Shown one piece after another: positions 1 through 4,611 of a stretch of DNA of 8,898 nt. The stretch is from Treponema sp. UBA4319. Its GTDB lineage: Bacteria > Spirochaetota > Spirochaetia > Treponematales > Treponemataceae. The notes beneath the pieces were generated by a model that saw only the letters and a list, made by a program, of their open reading frames with translations, was not told the origin of the DNA and made no database searches. Position numbers and translations under genes: made by a program. The stretch is from positions 1 to 8,898 of the forward strand of contig DGUD01000039.1 of the NCBI GenBank assembly GCA_002393865.1, written 5' to 3'. The first letter of the stretch is position 1, and every line of letters starts with the position of its first letter.

Positions 1-25
1 GCTGCCGGACGCTGCGCATAAGATA

Positions 26-147
26 GGGGATGACTAAAAACTTCAAAATGCGGTGGTTGAGCCTGTCGAAACCACCATATATAGCGTAGTGGTCATTTCG
101 ACAAGCTCAATAACCACTACGAAACGAACTTATTGGACAGCCCCCTT
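26..147 (+). repeat. 122-bp dispersed hairpin repeat, copy A (BIME/MITE-like)
   Basis: This copy matches the reverse complement of 4342-4463 over 122 bp with two mismatches (positions 41 and 140). Its ends form imperfect terminal inverted repeats: GGGGATG at the left, with the cognate at the right end near 126-146. Inside are two hairpins. The first has stem 52-58 / 70-76 (GGTGGTT/AACCACC). The second has stem 86-97 / 109-120 (GTAGTGGTCATT with one mismatch). Both loops are 11 nt and are the same word in opposite orientations (GAGCCTGTCGA, and GAGCTTGTCGA on the other strand). It is non-coding and lies between an unseen upstream gene and the copA promoter. The architecture resembles paired REP elements (BIMEs) or a non-autonomous transposon; which of these is inference. 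Confidence 0.9.
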
Positions 148-161
148 AAGGAAAAAAGTAT

Positions 162-190
162 TTGACAGAAAAGTTGTTTATCAGTAACTT
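162..190 (+). promoter_or_regulatory. Probable sigma70-type promoter of the copper ATPase gene
   Basis: A perfect TTGACA (162-167) is followed after 17 bp by TAACTT (185-190), a weak -10 matching the consensus at the first two positions and the last. Transcription would start near 197, about 60 nt before the ATG at 260. I see no CueR-like dyad in the spacer, and the spacing is not the 19-20 bp typical of MerR-family copper promoters, so copper control through that family is not supported here. Confidence 0.5.
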
Positions 191-199
191 TAAGGAGTA

Positions 200-230
200 T
201 CTGAAAACCTCCGGTTTTCAGAGGCATTTT
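200..230 (+). promoter_or_regulatory. Perfect 10-bp hairpin with T-run in the copA leader
   Basis: TCTGAAAACC (200-209) and GGTTTTCAGA (213-222) are perfect complements around a 3-nt loop. A five-base T run follows at 226-230. The hairpin starts within a few bases of the predicted transcription start and ends about 37 nt before the ATPase ATG. It could be an attenuator-type terminator in the leader, an operator dyad read as DNA, or the terminator of an upstream transcript. The stem is mostly A/T and the T run starts 3 nt after it, so termination would be moderate at best. Confidence 0.45.
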
Positions 231-259
231 TGAGCATTCCTTGCGTCTGAGGTTACACT

Positions 260-2800
260 ATGAGACAATATGCGGTTACGGGGATGAGCTGCGCGGCGTG
301 CAGCGCGCGGGTTGAGAAAGCAGTGTCCGGGGTGCCGGGCGTCACGTCCTGCTCCGTGAGCCTGCTGACAAATGCGATGGGCGTGGAAGGCTCTGCCGCC
401 CCGGAGGCGGTTATCGCCGCCGTGCAGGCTGCCGGATACGGTGCCTCGCTGCGGGATGCGGAGCCGGGAGCCGCCGCCGCACATTCCTGGCAGGAGCTGG
501 AGGACAAAGAAAGCCCCGTGCTGCTCCGGCGGCTCATCAGCTCGCTCCTTTTTCTGGCGCTGCTCATGTATCTGTCCATGGGGCACGCCATGCTGGGCTT
601 TCCCCTGCCGCCGTTCCTGCGCGGCAACCATCTGGCGCATGCCCTGACAGAGATGCTGCTTGCCGCCATCATCATGCTCATCAACGGCAAATTCTTCCGC
701 AGCGGCTTTACTTCCCTGCTGCGCGGCGCCCCCAACATGGATACGCTGGTGGCGCTCGGTTCCGGGGTCTCCTTTGCCTACAGCGTGTGCGTCCTGTACG
801 CCATGACCGCCGCCCAGCTTGCCGGTGACAGCGCCGCCATAGAGGAGTCCATGCACAAGCTCTATTTTGAGGGCGCCGCCATGATAGTCTCGCTTATCAC
901 GACGGGAAAGCTGCTGGAGTCGCTGTCCAAAGGAAGGACGACCGATGCCCTCAAAAAGCTCATGAGCCTTGCGCCGGAGACCGCGACCGTCGTGCGCGAC
1001 GGCACGCAGCAGGTCATTCCGGTGGAAGAGCTGCAGAAAGGCGACATCTTTATCGTGCGCCCCGGCGAGACCATTCCGGTGGACGGTACCGTGCTTGAGG
1101 GCATCTCATCGGTCAACGAGGCGGCTCTGACCGGCGAGAGCATCCCGGCGGACAAGGCTGCCGGAGACCGCGTGTCCGCCGCCACGCTGAACCAGACGGG
1201 CGTGCTCAGCTGCCGGGCGGAGCGCGTGGGGCAGGACACGACGCTCTCGCAGATAATCCGCCTGATGCACGAGACCGCCGCCACAAAGGCGCCTGTCGCC
1301 CGCATAGCGGACAAGGTGAGCGGCATATTCGTTCCCGTGGTGATTGCCATTGCCGCCGTAACCACGCTTATCTGGCTGCTTGCGGGGCAGCCGCTCGCAT
1401 TTGCGCTCTCGCACGGCATCGCAGTGCTGGTCATCAGCTGCCCCTGCGCGCTTGGGCTCGCGACACCGGTCGCCATCATGGTGGGCAACGGCGTGGGCGC
1501 GCGCAACGGCATCCTGTTCAAGACTTCCGCCGCGCTGGAGGAGGCGGGGCGCATCCAGATTGCCGCGCTGGACAAAACCGGCACCCTGACGCGCGGAGAG
1601 CCGGAGGTGACCGACATCATCCCCGCCGCAGGCATAGGGGAATCCGAGCTGCTTCAGACGGCGCTCGACCTTGAGGCAAACAGCGAGCACCCGCTTGCAA
1701 AGGCGGTGCTTGAGCGGGCGCAGCGCATGCAGCTGCAGCCTGCCGCGGTGGAGCAGTTTGCCGCGCTTCCGGGCAACGGGCTGAGCGCCGTCCGCTCCGG
1801 CGAAACACTGTGCGGGGGCAGCATCAGCCATATCTCCTCGCTCACGGAAATCCCGCAGGACTTGCTGTCCGCCGCGGACGCACTGTCCGCGCAGGGCAAG
1901 ACGCCGCTTGCATTCACGCGCGGCGGCACGCTGCTGGGGCTCATCGCGGTCGCAGACCAGCTGAAGGATGACAGCGCGCAGGCTGTGGAGCAGCTGCACG
2001 GCATGGGAATCCGCGTGGTCATGATTACCGGCGACAACGAGCGCACCGCAAAAGCGGCCGCGGCAGCAGCCGGCGTGGACGAATTTGTTGCCGCGGTGCT
2101 GCCTGACGGCAAGGCGGCAGTCGTCGCCGGGCTCAAGAAGCGGGGCAAGGTCGCCATGGTGGGCGACGGCATCAACGACGCGCCCGCACTCAGCTGCGCG
2201 GACGTCGGTATCGCCATCGGCGCGGGCACGGACATCGCGATGGATGCCGCCGACGTGGTGCTGATGAACAGCCGCCTGACGGATTTGTGCGCCGCCGTGC
2301 GCCTGAGCCGCGCGACGCTGCGCAACATACACGAGAACTTGTTCTGGGCATTTTTCTACAATATATTACTCATTCCGCTGGCGGCCGGGGCATGGTACCG
2401 GCTGAACGGCTGGTCGATGAACCCCATGCTTGCGGCGGCGGCGATGAGCATCTCAAGCTTCTGCGTCGTATCCAACGCGCTGCGGCTGAACCTGTGCAAG
2501 ATTCACGACCCGTCGCACGACAGAAAGATACATGCGGCAAAGCTCCCGCAGCAAGCGGAAGCGGCTGCCGCAAAGGAGGATTCTATGGAGAACAATCAGG
2601 AACGCATCCTGAAAATCGAAGGCATGATGTGCACGCACTGCGAGCAGCACGTAAAAGAGGCGCTGGAGGCCATCGACGGCGTCCGGCAGGCGCAGCCCGA
2701 CCACACGAAGGCTCAGGCCGTCATCAGCTGCACAAAGCCAGTCCCCGACGATGTGCTCGCCAAGGCAATCGAAAAGGCCGGCTACACATTCCTCGGCTAA
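260..2800 (+). CDS. copA: Cu+-exporting P1B-type ATPase with fused C-terminal CopZ-like domain
   Basis: This inner-membrane pump exports cytosolic Cu+ (or Ag+) using ATP. Its 846 residues run in order: an N-terminal HMA domain with GMSCAAC (Cys11, Cys14); membrane segments from about residue 90; the actuator with TGES (291-294); the CPC copper motif (394-396); DKTGT with phospho-acceptor Asp438; the nucleotide-binding SEHP (475-478) and GNG (505-507); GDN (591-593); and GDGIND (635-640). The last helices carry the YN (700-701) and MSISS (729-733) residues typical of Cu+ ATPases. After an Ala/Lys/Gln-rich linker (about 750-775), residues 776-846 form a second HMA domain, GMMCTHC (Cys791, Cys794), the size of free CopZ. 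The start follows GAGG at 249-252 with 7-nt spacing. All catalytic residues are present. No copper regulator is visible nearby. C-terminal HMA fusions of this kind are familiar to me from gut Clostridia, so horizontal transfer is possible. Confidence 0.96.
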   Translation: MRQYAVTGMSCAACSARVEKAVSGVPGVTSCSVSLLTNAMGVEGSAAPEAVIAAVQAAGYGASLRDAEPGAAAAHSWQELEDKESPVLLRRLISSLLFLALLMYLSMGHAMLGFPLPPFLRGNHLAHALTEMLLAAIIMLINGKFFRSGFTSLLRGAPNMDTLVALGSGVSFAYSVCVLYAMTAAQLAGDSAAIEESMHKLYFEGAAMIVSLITTGKLLESLSKGRTTDALKKLMSLAPETATVVRDGTQQVIPVEELQKGDIFIVRPGETIPVDGTVLEGISSVNEAALTGESIPADKAAGDRVSAATLNQTGVLSCRAERVGQDTTLSQIIRLMHETAATKAPVARIADKVSGIFVPVVIAIAAVTTLIWLLAGQPLAFALSHGIAVLVISCPCALGLATPVAIMVGNGVGARNGILFKTSAALEEAGRIQIAALDKTGTLTRGEPEVTDIIPAAGIGESELLQTALDLEANSEHPLAKAVLERAQRMQLQPAAVEQFAALPGNGLSAVRSGETLCGGSISHISSLTEIPQDLLSAADALSAQGKTPLAFTRGGTLLGLIAVADQLKDDSAQAVEQLHGMGIRVVMITGDNERTAKAAAAAAGVDEFVAAVLPDGKAAVVAGLKKRGKVAMVGDGINDAPALSCADVGIAIGAGTDIAMDAADVVLMNSRLTDLCAAVRLSRATLRNIHENLFWAFFYNILLIPLAAGAWYRLNGWSMNPMLAAAAMSISSFCVVSNALRLNLCKIHDPSHDRKIHAAKLPQQAEAAAAKEDSMENNQERILKIEGMMCTHCEQHVKEALEAIDGVRQAQPDHTKAQAVISCTKPVPDDVLAKAIEKAGYTFLG
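2572..2587 (+). promoter_or_regulatory. Internal Shine-Dalgarno and in-frame ATG before the CopZ-like domain
   Basis: Inside the ATPase gene, AAAGGAGG (2572-2579) sits 5 nt before an ATG at 2585 that is in frame (codon 776). Initiation there would give a 71-residue protein ending at the same stop (2798-2800). That product would be exactly the CopZ-like HMA domain with its CTHC motif, beginning [16 protein letters not shown]. This SD is stronger than the one serving the full-length start at 260. It may be a working internal start that makes a free copper chaperone, or a relic of a separate copZ gene that fused to copA. The sequence supports the site; its use is inference. Confidence 0.5.
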
Positions 2801-2823
2801 GCCGCCGCGGCAGTGGCAGGCTT

Positions 2824-2898
2824 CCCGCCGGGATAAAATGCCACTCCCGCCGGGATAAAATGCCACTCCCGCCGGAATCCAATACCACTCCCGCCGGG
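2824..2898 (+). repeat. 22-bp tandem repeat, about 3.4 copies
   Basis: Units lie at 2824-2845, 2846-2867 and 2868-2889, with a 9-bp partial at 2890-2898. The unit is CCCGCCGGG followed by ATAAAATGCCACT. The first two units are identical; the third differs in its middle. The TGCCACT in each of the first two units is complementary to AGTGGCA at 2812-2818, so a hairpin can form with either. The period is not a multiple of three and no gene reads through it. It lies 23 bp after the copA stop and may affect 3' end formation; there is no T-run to make it a classical terminator. Confidence 0.85.
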
Positions 2899-2980
2899 AG
2901 CACGTCTGCTTCTCCTTGCAGAAGCCCTGGCTGCTGACCGCCCCGCGAAAAAATTATTCCTGGAAAAAAGGAAAAAACTA

Positions 2981-3009
2981 TGGCACAGCCGCGCTAATTG
3001 TGCTATTAT
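2981..3009 (+). promoter_or_regulatory. Extended -10 promoter for the PLP decarboxylase gene
   Basis: TATTAT (3004-3009) is preceded directly by TGC (3001-3003), the extended -10 form. A weak -35 (TGGCAC, 2981-2986) lies 17 bp upstream in an A-rich tract. Transcription would begin near 3016, giving a leader of about 93 nt before the ATG at 3109. Confidence 0.5.
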
Positions 3010-3033
3010 CGCGGGTATATCGGGCACGGGAAT

Positions 3034-3084
3034 GTATGGCATAGCCCCCGCTGTCCGGGCAGGAGCCGTGCGGTTCCTCCATAC
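3034..3084 (+). promoter_or_regulatory. Foldable leader RNA (possible three-way junction) before the decarboxylase
   Basis: The 5' leader contains nested complementary segments. P1 pairs GTATGG (3034-3039) with CCATAC (3079-3084). Inside it, P2 pairs CCCG (3047-3050) with CGGG (3056-3059). P3 pairs AGGAGCC (3061-3067) with GGTTCCT (3072-3078) around the loop GTGC. An alternative pairing of GCACGG (3024-3029) with CCGTGC (3066-3071) would break P3 and cross P1, so two states are possible. I do not recognise it as a known riboswitch class. The SD-like AAGG (3093-3096) lies just downstream, so control of translation is conceivable. Confidence 0.35.
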
Positions 3085-3108
3085 CATAGAACAAGGTAGG
3101 TAAGCCTC

Positions 3109-4326
3109 ATGTTCAACAGAAGTGAATATGTTTCTGACCCTGAGTGGGAGCGTTTCCGCGAAATCTCCGACGGTTTTGCCACGCCGAACATCTTTACAAG
3201 CCTGCATGTCATCAAGCGCCGCTATACGCAGCTTGTGGACTCCTTTCCTTATGCCAGCATCTACTATGCGGTAAAGTCCAATCCCGGCATTCCGGTCATC
3301 AAACTGCTGGATTCGCTCGGTTCCAATTTTGACATAGCATCCCGCTATGAGCTGGACGAAGTGCTGGCGCTCGGTATCTCCCCGGACAGAATCTCCTACG
3401 GCAATACCATAAAGAAAGCCGAGGACGTAAAATATTTTTACGAGAAAGGCGTCCGCATGTTCGCCACGGATTCCAAGGAAGACCTCAGGAACATCGCGCA
3501 GCATGCCCCCGGCTCACGAGTCTACGTGCGCATCCTCGTGGAGAATTCCACCACGGCGGACTGGCCGCTTTCCCGCAAATTCGGCTGCCACCCCGACATG
3601 GCCTATGACCTGCTCGTGATGGCACGCGATTCCGGCCTTACCCCCTACGGCATCAGCTTCCATGTGGGCAGCCAGCAGCGCGACATCGGCCAGTGGAACG
3701 ACGCGATTGCAAAGACAAAATACCTCTTTGAGTCCCTTGAGGAAGAGGAGGACATAAAGCTTACCATGATAAACATGGGCGGCGGCTTCCCCGCGCGCTA
3801 TATCCAGCCGACAAACGAGCTCAAGGACTACGCGTCCGAGATTTCCCGCTACCTGCACGACGACTTTGGCGACAACATCCCGCACATCGTGCTGGAGCCA
3901 GGACGCTCGCTCGTGGGCGACAGCGGCATCATGACCACGCAGGTCGTGCTCATCTCACGCAAGAACAACACCGCCCTGCAGCGCTGGGTCTACCTTGACG
4001 CAGGAAAATTCAACGGGCTTATCGAGACGCTCGACGAGTCCGTAAAATACCCCATCGTTACGGACAAGGACGGCGGGCGCGAGGGAGAGGTCATCATCGC
4101 CGGTCCCACCTGCGACAGCGCCGACATCATGTACGAGAACGAAAAATACAAGCTGCCGCTTGACCTGAAAAGCGGCGACAAAGTGTACTGGCTCACGACC
4201 GGCGCGTATACGTCCAGCTATGCCAGCGTAAATTTCAACGGCTTCCCGCCCATAAAATCCTACTACATCACGGAGCGCGGCGTGGAGGACGAACGAGGGA
4301 ACCTGCTGCAGGAGCGCAGCAAGTAA
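3109..4326 (+). CDS. Fold-III PLP-dependent ornithine (or ornithine/lysine) decarboxylase
   Basis: This cytosolic PLP enzyme of the alanine-racemase-fold (group IV) decarboxylases likely converts ornithine to putrescine for polyamine synthesis. Its 405 residues match the usual length of about 380-420. Visible motifs are YYAVKSN with the PLP lysine Lys56, FDIAS (74-78), HVGSQQ (185-190), the phosphate-binding glycines GGGFP (224-228), EPGR (263-266), and GPTCDSAD with the catalytic cysteine Cys335 and Asp336 across the dimer interface. The tail motif YTSSYASVNFNGFPP (367-381) is typical of ornithine decarboxylases. It lacks the extra domains of arginine or carboxynorspermidine decarboxylases. 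Use of lysine as well cannot be excluded by eye. The start ATG has a weak SD (AAGG, 3093-3096). It is monocistronic by layout: it has its own promoter and leader, and the 122-bp repeat follows 15 bp after its stop. Confidence 0.93.
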   Translation: MFNRSEYVSDPEWERFREISDGFATPNIFTSLHVIKRRYTQLVDSFPYASIYYAVKSNPGIPVIKLLDSLGSNFDIASRYELDEVLALGISPDRISYGNTIKKAEDVKYFYEKGVRMFATDSKEDLRNIAQHAPGSRVYVRILVENSTTADWPLSRKFGCHPDMAYDLLVMARDSGLTPYGISFHVGSQQRDIGQWNDAIAKTKYLFESLEEEEDIKLTMINMGGGFPARYIQPTNELKDYASEISRYLHDDFGDNIPHIVLEPGRSLVGDSGIMTTQVVLISRKNNTALQRWVYLDAGKFNGLIETLDESVKYPIVTDKDGGREGEVIIAGPTCDSADIMYENEKYKLPLDLKSGDKVYWLTTGAYTSSYASVNFNGFPPIKSYYITERGVEDERGNLLQERSK

Positions 4327-4341
4327 AGCGGCGCTAAAAAA

Positions 4342-4463
4342 AAGGGGGATGTCCAATAAGTTCGTTTCGTAGTGGTTATTGAGCTTGTCGAAATGACCAC
4401 TACGCTATATATGGTGGTTTCGACAGGCTCAACCACCGCATTTTGAACTTTTTAGTCATCCCC
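4342..4463 (-). repeat. 122-bp dispersed hairpin repeat, copy B (inverted to copy A)
   Basis: This is the reverse complement of 26-147 with two mismatches (positions 4349 and 4448). Its terminal inverted repeats are better preserved here: GGGGATGTCCAATAAGTTC at 4345-4363 pairs with 4445-4463 at 16 of 19 positions. It starts 15 bp after the decarboxylase stop, behind an A-run, so its hairpins are also the only plausible transcript end for that gene. With copy A it brackets a segment of about 4.2 kb holding copA and the decarboxylase. No clear target-site duplication flanks either copy. Confidence 0.9.
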
Positions 4464-4611
4464 TTGTGCTGCCGCAGCCCTTCCGTTGTAACCAGCTTTT
4501 CCTTCATTCCTTTTATATGCAGAAGTTCCGCCTCTTTTTACAAAAGCGGCTGCTTCAAAAGACTCAGAAAGCGGCTGCTCCGGCCGGAGCTGCCCGGGAG
4601 ATTAAAAATTG
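4464..4611 (+). promoter_or_regulatory. Upstream region of the M16 peptidase gene: direct repeat and palindrome
   Basis: Between the repeat and the M16 gene there is no ORF of note. AAAGCGGCTGCT occurs twice, at 4543-4554 and 4568-4579, 25 bp apart. Overlapping the second copy is a perfect 14-bp palindrome, GCTCCGGCCGGAGC (4577-4590), ending 5 nt before the GGGAG (4596-4600) that acts as SD. An AT-rich TTTATAT (4512-4518) could serve as a -10, but its best -35-like partner (TTGTAA, 4486-4491) is 20-21 bp away, so the promoter call is weak. The palindrome could be an operator or an RNA hairpin next to the ribosome site. Confidence 0.35.

Noticed and set aside
1..37. Possible 3' tail of an upstream gene (open to stop codons at 19-21, 24-26 or 35-37 in the three plus frames)
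   Set aside because: At most 12 codons are visible and no frame is favoured, so no gene can be supported.
26..147. Target-site duplications flanking the 122-bp repeats
   Set aside because: The bases just outside copies A and B show no convincing matching direct duplication.
1106..2332. Long open frame of 408 codons on the minus strand across copA
   Set aside because: It lies antisense within a gene with complete P-type ATPase motifs, its composition is Arg/His/Gly-rich, and it shows no domain. It is a high-GC shadow.
2824..2898. Short regularly repeated units as a CRISPR array
   Set aside because: The repeats are contiguous 22-bp units without unique spacers and there are no cas genes, so this is a simple tandem repeat.
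2981..2995. TGGCAC resembling a sigma54 -24 element upstream of the decarboxylase
   Set aside because: The GC that should form the -12 element is one base too close and the TTGC context is absent. The extended -10 (TGCTATTAT) explains the region better.
2797..3504. Minus-strand frame of 235 codons across the copA-decarboxylase gap
   Set aside because: It runs through the tandem repeat and antisense into the well-supported decarboxylase, and shows no recognisable motif or ribosome site.
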